Shown here: positions 54,262 to 63,061 of the stretch, piece by piece
Position numbering within the stretch: position 1 is the first letter of the stretch
Layout: the number at the start of each line of letters is the position of its first letter
NCBI GenBank assembly: GCA_004299845.1
Contig: CP036201.1
Span: 3,100,001-3,164,000 of the forward strand
Direction of reading: 5' to 3'
DNA: 64,000 bases
DNA from: Verrucomicrobia bacterium S94
GTDB lineage: Bacteria; Verrucomicrobiota; Kiritimatiellia; Kiritimatiellales; Pontiellaceae
Notes under the pieces: generated by a model
Seen by the model: only the letters and a program-made list of their open reading frames with translations
What the model was told of the DNA's origin: nothing
Database searches by the model: none
Made by a program: the position numbers and the translations under genes

Positions 54262-55095
54262 ATGAAAAGAAACGAATCAGTACTCATCACAGGCGCTTCA
54301 TCAGGTATAGGATTTGTTACTGCAAACTACCTCTGCCAACTCGGTTATCAGGTATTTGCAGGTATCAGAACCTCTTCAAACGAAGTGAAGTTTGAGGATG
54401 GGATTGTTCCGGTAACGTTAGATGTTACCGATGAAAAATCGGTTACCACTGCCTTTAGAATAATCAGAAATACAACATCAGCCGGCCTGGGAGCAGTTGT
54501 ATGTAATGCCGGACTCCCTCAAGCAGGCCCGATGGAACATTTGAATCTTCAGCGGTTTAACGACCTGCTCGACGTAAACGTTCTGGGAAATATACGAATT
54601 ATTCAAGCCTCTATACCTCTTCTCCGATCCCAATCAGGAACTATTATTTTCATAGGATCCATCAGCGGACGCATATCCTTACCCTTTCAAGGCGCCTACA
54701 GTGCTTCCAAATTTGCGCTGGAAGCTATCACAGATGCTCTACGTGTAGAACTCCGCCCATGGAATATTCCGGTCACCATTATCGAACCCGGCAATGTAAA
54801 AACCAAAATCCGAACCAGGGCTTTGAGTAATATAGAGGCCGACCTAACAGCGTTGACTCCTCAGCACCGATTGCTTTATGAACCTATATACAGGTTTGCT
54901 CTGAATCATGCTTCCCGAAAATCTGCCGAGCCAATAGCCGTTGCAAAACTGGTGGAACGCATACTTAGATCAAACAAAATTAAACCGAGATACCTGCTGG
55001 GAAAAGATGCGATTCTTCTGCATTTGATCTCCAGACTACCAACGGCATGGAGAGATAGAATTATATCCAGCAAACTTCCGGAATACGGAAATTAA
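54262..55095 (+). CDS. SDR family oxidoreductase (intact catalytic motifs)
   Basis: A 277-residue short-chain dehydrogenase from ATG 54262 (MKRNESVLITGASSGIGFVT). It has the cofactor motif GASSGIG, CNAGLPQAGP, catalytic Ser in FIGSISGR, and Tyr146/Lys150 in YSASKFALE, plus a C-terminal extension (RYLLGKDAILLHLISRLP) typical of SDRs acting on lipids, steroids or retinoid-like substrates. The gene is AT-rich compared with its neighbours (hand count about 42% GC in one line), suggesting transfer. It converges on the flavoprotein gene with a 4-bp overlap. Confidence 0.88.
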   Translation: MKRNESVLITGASSGIGFVTANYLCQLGYQVFAGIRTSSNEVKFEDGIVPVTLDVTDEKSVTTAFRIIRNTTSAGLGAVVCNAGLPQAGPMEHLNLQRFNDLLDVNVLGNIRIIQASIPLLRSQSGTIIFIGSISGRISLPFQGAYSASKFALEAITDALRVELRPWNIPVTIIEPGNVKTKIRTRALSNIEADLTALTPQHRLLYEPIYRFALNHASRKSAEPIAVAKLVERILRSNKIKPRYLLGKDAILLHLISRLPTAWRDRIISSKLPEYGN

Positions 55096-56696
55096 TCGAA
55101 ATTGTATCTTCCCGGCGAAATGATTCGGTTCGGATCAAGAATATCCTTCAAATTCTGAACGGTATTCCAGAATACATCACCCTTTCGTACAACATGGTGC
55201 ATAGAATTTATCCCTACTCTATAGGGTGGATAACCCATATCAACATAGCGTGCCTCCATATCCTGAATACATTTATGAGCCCTTCTGACCTGTTCCTGAT
55301 CTCTTCGGTCAAAAGCGAGACTTACGACTCCTTCCATGCATTTTGCGGAAAGCAGATTCAGCGTTATCGCAACATCAAAACCGTATTCGGAAAATATTTT
55401 TTCTGTTTCTGTAACAACCTGCAAAACATCTTTTGATGCCGCCGGTACGACGGGCAGACAGAACAATGTACCACTATGACTGAGATCCGGATCCAGAGAG
55501 TCCAGATTCTCCAGATCACCTACCGGCCAATACAACGTTTTCAGCGAAGCATCCGATGCTTTTCCCTGCGCTAAACCCGAAATCGGCATAACAGCCTTAA
55601 GCAGCAGAAGTTTTTCATGCATCCCGGGAATCCACTTGAACCAGGTGGCCACTTTCTCAGCTACCTTCAATGTTTTATCCCCAATGAAACGAACTGTTGC
55701 GATACTTCCCAATACCCTGCGGATTTCCTTTTTACTGTTTTTAACCTGCTGCTTCGAGCCGACCAAACCCACCCCGACAGACCATGTACCGAAAGAACTC
55801 GACTTCAACATTTCATTAACATAGTTAATGAGATCCGTTCCCGGCAAATGTCCTTCCCTAAGTAATGCCTGATAGACATGAGGAGCCAAGGAGATATGTG
55901 TTCGCTCTTGATTTCCCAGATGTGCGACTGTCCGAATATGGCCACTCCTGCGCAGGTTCACTAAACCATCAACTAACTGTGGAAGATCACTCTCATTCTT
56001 GATACTGATTGCTGCCGTAATCATACATTCTGATTTAGGCATTAGATCAATGCAGGCCGATGTAACGATCCCAAAATTTCCCTGAGGAAACAATCCATCC
56101 AGAGATGGCCCAACACCGTGAGGATATAAGTTCTGTGTTTTGGAATCCGGATAATGTCCAAATCCGGTTTGAAGAGTCTGACCGTTACCGAGCACGATTT
56201 TCATATTGGAGATACCGTCTGCTCGTGAATCGAAATAGCCAACGCCTCGATCAAGGGCATTACCGATCAGGCTTGTATCTGATGAAGAACCGGTCACATT
56301 CAATATGAGCTTCAATCTGTGTTGTTCAATATGATCCAGCAGCTGACGCTGGGTCACACCGGGTTCAACCACGGCATAATGAAACCGCTCACTGATTTCA
56401 AGAATACGGTTCATACCGGATAAATCAACGATCGCCGCCCCATCGCGAACCGGCAGTTTCGACCCCATACCCCATTGTTTTCCCTGACTGATGGGATAAA
56501 GCGGTACTCGATACGTATTTGCCGTCTCGACAATCTGCTCAACCTGCTCGTGGTTTACCGGCTTCAGGACGGCAACAACCTGTCGCTCAGAGGCACACAC
56601 GCTGCGCGTATATTTTTCCAGCGCCCGGGCATCGTGAATAACCGCAGCAGCACCCAGCTGTTTTTCCCAGGCATCAATGGCAGAACGTACGGACAT
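55092..56696 (-). CDS. FAD-linked oxidase of the vanillyl-alcohol oxidase / p-cresol methylhydroxylase family
   Basis: A 534-residue flavoprotein. The N-terminal FAD domain shows VVAVLKPVNHEQVEQIVE, YPISQGKQWGMGSKLP, AIVDLSGMNRILEI, VVEPGVTQRQLLDHIEQH and NVTGSSSDTSLIGNALDRG, and the cap/C-terminal part (MEARYVDMGYPPYRVGINSM, VQNLKDILDPNRIISPGRY) closes the family pattern. Substrates in this family are p-substituted phenols or related alcohols. The 5' 450 bp (56.25-56.70 kb) have native GC while the rest is AT-rich, so the gene looks mosaic. Last gene of the leftward FadL-regulator-oxidase run. Confidence 0.88.
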   Translation of the reverse strand: MSVRSAIDAWEKQLGAAAVIHDARALEKYTRSVCASERQVVAVLKPVNHEQVEQIVETANTYRVPLYPISQGKQWGMGSKLPVRDGAAIVDLSGMNRILEISERFHYAVVEPGVTQRQLLDHIEQHRLKLILNVTGSSSDTSLIGNALDRGVGYFDSRADGISNMKIVLGNGQTLQTGFGHYPDSKTQNLYPHGVGPSLDGLFPQGNFGIVTSACIDLMPKSECMITAAISIKNESDLPQLVDGLVNLRRSGHIRTVAHLGNQERTHISLAPHVYQALLREGHLPGTDLINYVNEMLKSSSFGTWSVGVGLVGSKQQVKNSKKEIRRVLGSIATVRFIGDKTLKVAEKVATWFKWIPGMHEKLLLLKAVMPISGLAQGKASDASLKTLYWPVGDLENLDSLDPDLSHSGTLFCLPVVPAASKDVLQVVTETEKIFSEYGFDVAITLNLLSAKCMEGVVSLAFDRRDQEQVRRAHKCIQDMEARYVDMGYPPYRVGINSMHHVVRKGDVFWNTVQNLKDILDPNRIISPGRYNFD

Positions 56697-56705
56697 CAGG
56701 TCGGA

Positions 56706-57896
56706 TCAGCCCTGTGCCAGCGATGCGGGATTAGAAAAATAACCGAGTGCCGTATGAGCCTGCGGTACACGGACTGTTACAATACTGCCCTCTCCGACAC
56801 GGCTCTCGAAAACCAGCGTTCCGCGGTGCTCTTCAATCACTTTTTTAGTGATGAAAAGGCCTAGTCCAGCCCCTTTTTCAATAGTGGCGGTATTATCAAA
56901 CGGTTCAAAGATCCAGCGCAGTGAGGAGGTGTCCACACCGCACCCGTTATCTTTTATTTTCAGTTCGATGTCTGAGTTGGTCAAAGAGAACTCCACCGCA
57001 ATACTCGGAGCAGATTCGTTGTCGACTGCGGTAACCGCATTATCGATCAGATTCTGAAGCGCCCGCTTCACCTGCAGGCGCTCACCAAGCATCTCATACT
57101 GGTCTTCGGCACCATCTACCTGCACTGAAAAAGAGATTTCAGAATGGGCTGCCGCATCGCGGAAACAGTCATTCACCAGTTTCGGCAGGTTCACCCGTTG
57201 TAACTGGGAAAAGTCGAAGCGCCCCAGAGCACGCCATGATTCAACCAACTCCGCACACCGCTCTACATTGCGTTCAATCTGATCAAGATATTCGCTCATC
57301 TCATCAGAAGTGGAATCCCGTTTTTCTTTCAATTCATAATTAAGCAGGTCGAGATAACCCCGAATAATGGTCAACGGATTCCGGAGATCGCGAACCAGCT
57401 CCGAAGATGCTGCACCGAGTGAAGTCAGCTTGTTGGTCTTCCCCACTTCCCGGCTGAGCGACTGCGTCATTTTAGTGAGCTCTTCCTGTGCCTGTTTTTT
57501 GCGGGAATTCAGCTTGGAACGCTCGACATATTTTTTGACCACCGCCTGAATTTCGTCCGTATCAAACGGTTTTTGAAGATAGTCATTGGCACCGTAACGG
57601 ATCGCCTGCTGAGCGGTTTCAAGGTCGCCATAGCCGGTGAGCATCACAATAGAAACATTCGGATTGATCTCGCGGATCTCCCGCAGTCCTTCAATACCGC
57701 TTTTTTCCGGCATACGGATATCCATGATGACCAGATCCGGGTTATGTTCCCGAAGGGCATTTATTCCCGCATCAACCCGCTCCGCGAGCACCATGTCGTA
57801 ATCATACTTCAACACCATGCGCAGACTTTCACGCGGTCCGCGCTCATCATCGATGACCAGCACTTTACCTTTTTTGTCTTTGCATTCCGCGATCAT
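56706..57896 (-). CDS. Receiver domain fused to histidine-kinase module lacking the phospho-accepting His
   Basis: A 396-residue signalling protein: receiver domain at residues about 10-125 (KVLVIDDERG, phosphoacceptor Asp59 in LVIMDIRMP, Thr87 in MLTGYG, Lys109 in YLQKPFD), a short linker, a dimerisation domain and an ATPase domain (LQNLIDNAVTAV, IKDNGCGVD, GAGLGLFITKKVIEEH). At the H-box the sequence reads SSELVRDLRNPLTIIRG: Arg169 (codon CGC, one base from CAC) replaces the usual His. Autophosphorylation is therefore unlikely unless another residue serves. Flanked by 9 bp from the FadL and flavoprotein genes. Confidence 0.88.
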   Translation of the reverse strand: MIAECKDKKGKVLVIDDERGPRESLRMVLKYDYDMVLAERVDAGINALREHNPDLVIMDIRMPEKSGIEGLREIREINPNVSIVMLTGYGDLETAQQAIRYGANDYLQKPFDTDEIQAVVKKYVERSKLNSRKKQAQEELTKMTQSLSREVGKTNKLTSLGAASSELVRDLRNPLTIIRGYLDLLNYELKEKRDSTSDEMSEYLDQIERNVERCAELVESWRALGRFDFSQLQRVNLPKLVNDCFRDAAAHSEISFSVQVDGAEDQYEMLGERLQVKRALQNLIDNAVTAVDNESAPSIAVEFSLTNSDIELKIKDNGCGVDTSSLRWIFEPFDNTATIEKGAGLGLFITKKVIEEHRGTLVFESRVGEGSIVTVRVPQAHTALGYFSNPASLAQG

Positions 57897-57905
57897 AATG
57901 ACTCC

Positions 57906-59116
57906 CTAAAACGCTATAGAGTATGTCAGACCAACAAGGTTGGAATCAATCTCATAAATCCCCGCACCGCTTGTGTTCGAAACCGGCGCGCTGCGATCCT
58001 CGTAGATACTGAACGTGTAGGCTAGGTCAATCATGTGAGCTCCGCGGGTATACCCCAGCCCGAAACTGATCGCATGGCGGTCGGCATCCGGCAGAAGCGG
58101 CGTAATGGTGTCCTCCGGGATCGGGCTCGGAATATAGGCATATCCCGCGCGAACAACCAGAGAATCGAGGGCCTGCCAACTGCCGCCGACACCAAAAGTG
58201 AATGTGTCATCCCAGTTGTTTTCAAGATCCGCAACCGGCACACCGGCCACCAGTTTCTGAGAATCATTCAAAGACCATTGCAGCCATTCCACTAAAGCTT
58301 CTATCTGAACATTCTCATTTATGGAAAACCCATACCCAACACCAATGATATTCGGCAATTTGACTTCAGTTTCGAAAGGCCCCGAATTCACCCCGCTGAC
58401 TTTAAAATCGCCGTCAAAATCTACCTGCATTTGGCTCCGGTATGTCAGCGCCAACCGCTGTCCTTCCACGGGGTTCCAGGTCAAACCGAGATTAGCCCCG
58501 ACACCCCAACCATCGCCTTCGCCTTCCACATCCGCATAGGTTCCTCCCCTGTACCCAGCAAAGATTTCAGTGTCAGCTCAGAATAAGCGACATTCAGACC
58601 GGCTCCAAGCGACAGCGTATCGGTTAATTTTGTCGCAACCGTGGGGTTAAAATTGATCATCATCATCTGGGCCTCATAAGGCACAAAATCACCGGGATTA
58701 ACAATAAACGGGGCAAAATCGTCTTTTTCCCAGGAAAGCCCCTGCCCATAAGGTGTATTAATGCTCAGCCCCGCTGTCCAACGTTCACCCAGCGGTAAAG
58801 CGTAATAAATGTTGGGCAGAAAATTCCAGTCGCCATCCGACTCAAAAGCATTGGGAGCCAATGGGTTCTGATATGAGTTTTCCGTGCGGGCCATGGTCAG
58901 CGACAGAACAACAGACTGATTGGTCTGAAAGGCTAAATTCGCCGGATTGTAGAAAATCGCCGAGGCATCATCCACCCACACCGAATGCACGCCGGATTTG
59001 GCAATCCCCTCCGCGGTCGGCGGCGGATTACGATAGCCATCGGCCATCGCAGACCGGGCAAGAGCAAAAACTGTTGCACATAACCCCGCCGCAAAATATC
59101 TGTGATTCCTGATCAT
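57906..59116 (-). pseudogene. FadL/OmpP1-type outer-membrane transport protein, split by a one-base deletion
   Basis: The N-terminal part (to about 58550) has a signal peptide (FAAGLCATVFALARSAMA) and FadL features (VWVDDASAIFYNPANLAFQ, LSINTPYGQGLSWEK, INFNPTVATKLTDTLSLG). The frame then breaks in a G tract (C run 58546-58549) after KSLLGTG; the next frame continues YADVEGEGDGWGVGANLGL, RLALTYRSQMQVDFDGDF down to VGLTYSIAF at 57906. Adding one G yields exactly 403 codons plus stop, the family length. FadL proteins carry hydrophobic molecules across the outer membrane. GAGGGG precedes ATG 59116. First gene of a leftward run of three. Confidence 0.88.
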
Positions 59117-59359
59117 AAATACCCCTCAATATCGACAATTAATAAACTGTCTTTTTTTAGCATAAGATATGCCATGGGTCACTAAAAAATTCACCTACAG
59201 GTTGTGTAAAAATTCTTGATATATACAATATATTGATATTTAGTGTACAAAATTGTGCACAACATATGTGTGCATATTTATCACCTATGATTGCGGCCGA
59301 TACCTGATTATTCCACTACATAAGGATACGCCGAAATTCAGACAAAAGGAAGTAGACCC
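59117..59359. promoter_or_regulatory. AT-rich divergent promoter region with palindromes
   Basis: The 243-bp gap between the divergent FadL and ketosynthase genes is very AT-rich and should hold promoters for both. It contains the perfect palindrome TTGTGCACAA (59253-59262), followed one base later by ATATG-TGTG-CATAT (59264-59277), plus a TATA-rich stretch at 59215-59240. These could be operators for the signalling proteins on either side. No gene is visible here. Confidence 0.5.
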
Positions 59360-60565
59360 GTGATCGGCAGAAACAGAGTGGTTATTACCGGTATTGGAGT
59401 ACTCGCCGCCAACGGCATCGGCAAAGACGCATTCTGGAACTCCCTCCTCGCAGGCAAATCCGGCATCGATCTGGTTACTCTTTTTTCTTCCGAAAACCTC
59501 GCACCGTGTTTAGCAGGTGAAGTACCCGATTTTGACGTTAATGCGTATATTGATCGTTCTCTGAAACCCAAAAGAATGGGGCGTTTTACACAACTGGCAT
59601 TAGTTGCAGCTACTGATGCAATAAAAGATTCAAGATTAAATATGGACTATATGCGGTCTATAAATTCACTGCCAATTATCATTGGGTGCTCAGCACCCGC
59701 AATGGATCTGCTTGGTCAACATGCAACAACGACTACGGCAGTCATGAGCATCCCAAATGCGGCAGCAAGTGCTATCGCATATGCGAATGAACTCAAAGCA
59801 TCGATCCAGACAATTTCCAACGGTTGCGCATCGAGTTTAGATGCCGTGGCCTATGCATCCTCATTTATCTCTACCGGAAAATCTGATGTTGCACTTGCTG
59901 GCGGTGCTGATTCTACAATAACTGAATACGTTATGAATTGTTTTACTAAGGCAAAAAAACTCCCGTCAATTGCCGATCCTCCATCTAAGTCCTGCAAACC
60001 TTTTGATTTAAACCGTAGTGGAGGAGTTATTGCAGAAGGTGCCGTTATCTTTATTCTTGAGAACGAAAATCACGCCACATCAAGGGGAGCATCAATTTAC
60101 GGAACCATTTCTGCATACGGAAAAGCAAATGACCCTCCAAAAGAAAGAGAAGGAATCGGCCTGACTCTTTCTATGCAGCATGCTCTTCAAAATGCAGGCT
60201 TATCCACACGGGATATTGACTACATAAACGCACATGCTCCCGGTGACAGCACTATGGATCTTTCCGAAACAGATTCTATTAAGGCAGTTTTTGGAAACCG
60301 GGCATATGATATTCCTATTTCCTCAATTAAAGGGTCTACAGGTAGTGCCATGGGCACAGGAGGAGGACACCAGCTAGCCTGCACTCTACTCTCCCTACAA
60401 AATAAATGCATTCCACATACTACCAATTTGACTGTAACAGATCCTTATTGCGATCTCGACTATGTAATGGCAGAGAACAGATATATTGAATTAAATTATG
60501 CCATGGTAAATACGCATGGGTTTGGCAGAAGTAACGGGACGCTAATTGTTAAGAACTGGAAGTAA
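59360..60565 (+). CDS. Beta-ketoacyl-ACP synthase (FabF/FabB-like) with altered active site
   Basis: A 401-residue ketosynthase starting at GTG 59360, preceded by AAGGAAG. The nucleophile Cys156 lies in SNGCASSLDAV; the first His (residue 292) in NAHAPGDST; PFDLNRSGGVIAEGA and THGFGRSNGTL match the family. At the second catalytic His (normally K-x-x-T-G-H) the sequence is KGSTGSAMGTGGG with Ser329, so malonyl decarboxylation may be altered or lost. Codons from about residue 45 on are AT-rich, unlike the first 140 bp. Followed 6 bp later by the histidine kinase gene. Confidence 0.88.
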   Translation: MIGRNRVVITGIGVLAANGIGKDAFWNSLLAGKSGIDLVTLFSSENLAPCLAGEVPDFDVNAYIDRSLKPKRMGRFTQLALVAATDAIKDSRLNMDYMRSINSLPIIIGCSAPAMDLLGQHATTTTAVMSIPNAAASAIAYANELKASIQTISNGCASSLDAVAYASSFISTGKSDVALAGGADSTITEYVMNCFTKAKKLPSIADPPSKSCKPFDLNRSGGVIAEGAVIFILENENHATSRGASIYGTISAYGKANDPPKEREGIGLTLSMQHALQNAGLSTRDIDYINAHAPGDSTMDLSETDSIKAVFGNRAYDIPISSIKGSTGSAMGTGGGHQLACTLLSLQNKCIPHTTNLTVTDPYCDLDYVMAENRYIELNYAMVNTHGFGRSNGTLIVKNWK

Positions 60566-60571
60566 TTCTTC

Positions 60572-63061
60572 ATGCTAACAACAACCACGATACTAGTTCT
60601 TATTCTCATAACAAATATAGCGGTGAGCCTAGCAATTCTACTCACTAATTCCCAACGGACTCAAAATCGCTATTTCACTTTCTTTTCTACGATTATGAGT
60701 GTGTGGATTTTATTCGTGATGGGCATTATCCATTCAAACGATGCTCTATCGGCATTACATTTTATTAAAGGTGCATCAGTTGCAGGAACCTGGATCCCAC
60801 CATCCTTCCACCTACTTTGCCTTTCAATTTCCAACCCTAATGTATCGCTGAAAGAACAACTGCTTCGCGCTCGTTTCCCTCTCATTCTGGCATTTTCCAC
60901 CAGCATCTTATGCCTTAGCCATCTCTTTATTACAAAAGTATCATTAATGCCAGTCGGATCGGTTCCCGATGCGACATACGGTCCCGGATTCGCATTATAC
61001 ACTGCATATTATCCCGTTCATTTCACATTTACGATCATAACATTTTTCCGTGCTTTAAAAAAAGCACGAGGAGTTCAACGGGTAGAACTTCAATTTGTCT
61101 TAACTTCAATTGCTATGGCCATTCCAGTGTATCTTTTAATTCATATGGCCGCAGTGCTACTCGAGAGTTCACAGCCACAACAATATGGGCCAATAAGTAT
61201 TATTCCAATTAACCTTGTAATTGCCTATGGAATAGCGACTAGGCATATTCTTGAAGTTGGAACATTTATTAGAAGAATTATCGCATATATCCTTCAAGGG
61301 ATATATCTAATCTTCGTTTACCTACTGACCTATTATCTAGTTTTAAAAGGGTTTTCACACCTCATATCAGACACAGATCTGCCGGCACAAATCTGCGCTA
61401 CAGTGGTAGTAGCCTTCTCAATGGCGCCCATGCATGGCAGGTTTCAGAAAGTCGCGTATAAACTTGTTTCAAGTCAGTCATTAAACGCGCCAATAACAAT
61501 GAAGAAAGCAGGGGAGATCTTTCAATCTATAACGACACAAGATGCACTTCTCTGCCAGTTCACTGACTTGCTAACGGAATCGCTTAAAGCTCAGTCGGTA
61601 CGCCTATTGATTAAAACCGGGGGGGATTTTACTGAAGCAACATCCAAAGGACGAGTTAAAGTCACACTTCCTCCAGCTTTGGTGGCGACTTTGGAATCAA
61701 CAAAAGATCCAATCAGCGAGGATAAGCTGACCCGGTCTAGACAAACTCCAACAACTAAAGAGGTTCTCAGAGATCTTAGAACCTTAAACTCCCAACTTGC
61801 TACAGGTGTGTTTTCACAGTCTGAACTTAGAGCAGTTATTTTATTTGGATCCAGGACTGGCGGACGCATTTATGACAAAACCGAACAGGACACCCTTCAG
61901 ATCCTCTGCAATCAGTTCGCTGTGGCTCTTGAAAATGCCCGGCTTTATACCGCGATGCAGGACAGTAAAATCCAGAATGAAATTATGCTGGAGCAGCTGG
62001 CCAGCGGGGTTGTGGTCGCCAGGCCGGACCGCGGCATCACCCTCTTTAACAATGAAGCCCAGAAGATTACCGGCATCAACGAAGAACAGTCCATTGGTAA
62101 ACACATTACCGTCCTTCCGCGTGAAATTTATCTGGCCCTTGAAGTCACACTGGAAAATGAAAACGGCGTACGTAATATTGATGCGACAATTTATCCCGAT
62201 GAAAACAGCGAGGATTTCCCGAAATATATCCGTATGAGCTCGGCCTTTCTGCTCGGGCACGACGGCAAACCCATGGGAGCGCTTCTGGTCATCACGGATA
62301 TTACTGAACTGAAAGCACTGGAGGAACAGGTACGCCGGTCCGATCAGCTTTCGAGTGTCGGCACACTGGCCGCCGGCATGGCGCACGAAATCAAAAACCC
62401 GCTCGTAACCATTAAAACCTTCACCCAGCTGTTGCCCCAACGCTATAACGACGAAGATTTCCGCAAAGATTTTTCATCGCTCGTGGCCCATGAGGTTGAA
62501 CGCATTGACGGCATCGTGAATGAACTGCTCAGTTTTTCAAAGCCGGCCAAACCGCACCTTATCGCTATGGATATTCAGGAGACGCTGGATCAGATCCTCA
62601 AGCTGGTGCATGAGCAGCTCTCGCAAAACAGCATCAAACTGCAGAACAACTGCAAAGCGGACAAATCGTACATTATGGGCGATGCGAAACTGCTTTCTCA
62701 GGCCATTATCAACCTGATTCTAAACGCCATTGATGCCATCGGTGAAAACGGGACTCTCACCATCGGAACCATCAACTGCGCTTATCGTTTTGCCACCGGA
62801 GACTCCCCCGACCGCGCCGTCACCCGGAAATGCATCCGCATTCAGATCACGGACAACGGCAAAGGCATTGCCCGCGAGAACCTTCAGAAAATTTTTGACC
62901 CCTTCTTTACCAGCAAAAGCGAAGGAACCGGTATGGGACTTTCCGTTGCGCACGGCATAATCAGCGAACACCACGGGGTAATCGAGGTTGACAGTGAACT
63001 GGGAAAAGGAACCACGTTTTACCTCTACATGCCCCTTCTTGAAGAAGAGGTTACCTCATGA
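60572..63061 (+). CDS. Membrane sensor histidine kinase (7TM-GAF-PAS-HisKA-HATPase), compositional mosaic
   Basis: An 829-residue inner-membrane sensor kinase. Residues about 1-275 contain seven to eight membrane helices (LVLILITNIAVSLAILL, YILQGIYLIFVYLLTYYLV) like the 7TM kinase input domain. A GAF domain (about 305-460), a PAS domain (SGVVVARPDRGITLFNNEA), and a kinase core follow, with His605 in GMAHEIKNPLVTIKTF, N-box LILNAIDAIGENG and G-boxes ITDNGKGIA and GTGMGLSVAHGI. The first 1.28 kb are AT-rich (single lines about 32-40% GC) and the rest have native GC (50-60%), the switch being near 61.86 kb within the GAF domain. It overlaps the next gene by 4 bp. Confidence 0.92.
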   Translation: MLTTTTILVLILITNIAVSLAILLTNSQRTQNRYFTFFSTIMSVWILFVMGIIHSNDALSALHFIKGASVAGTWIPPSFHLLCLSISNPNVSLKEQLLRARFPLILAFSTSILCLSHLFITKVSLMPVGSVPDATYGPGFALYTAYYPVHFTFTIITFFRALKKARGVQRVELQFVLTSIAMAIPVYLLIHMAAVLLESSQPQQYGPISIIPINLVIAYGIATRHILEVGTFIRRIIAYILQGIYLIFVYLLTYYLVLKGFSHLISDTDLPAQICATVVVAFSMAPMHGRFQKVAYKLVSSQSLNAPITMKKAGEIFQSITTQDALLCQFTDLLTESLKAQSVRLLIKTGGDFTEATSKGRVKVTLPPALVATLESTKDPISEDKLTRSRQTPTTKEVLRDLRTLNSQLATGVFSQSELRAVILFGSRTGGRIYDKTEQDTLQILCNQFAVALENARLYTAMQDSKIQNEIMLEQLASGVVVARPDRGITLFNNEAQKITGINEEQSIGKHITVLPREIYLALEVTLENENGVRNIDATIYPDENSEDFPKYIRMSSAFLLGHDGKPMGALLVITDITELKALEEQVRRSDQLSSVGTLAAGMAHEIKNPLVTIKTFTQLLPQRYNDEDFRKDFSSLVAHEVERIDGIVNELLSFSKPAKPHLIAMDIQETLDQILKLVHEQLSQNSIKLQNNCKADKSYIMGDAKLLSQAIINLILNAIDAIGENGTLTIGTINCAYRFATGDSPDRAVTRKCIRIQITDNGKGIARENLQKIFDPFFTSKSEGTGMGLSVAHGIISEHHGVIEVDSELGKGTTFYLYMPLLEEEVTS

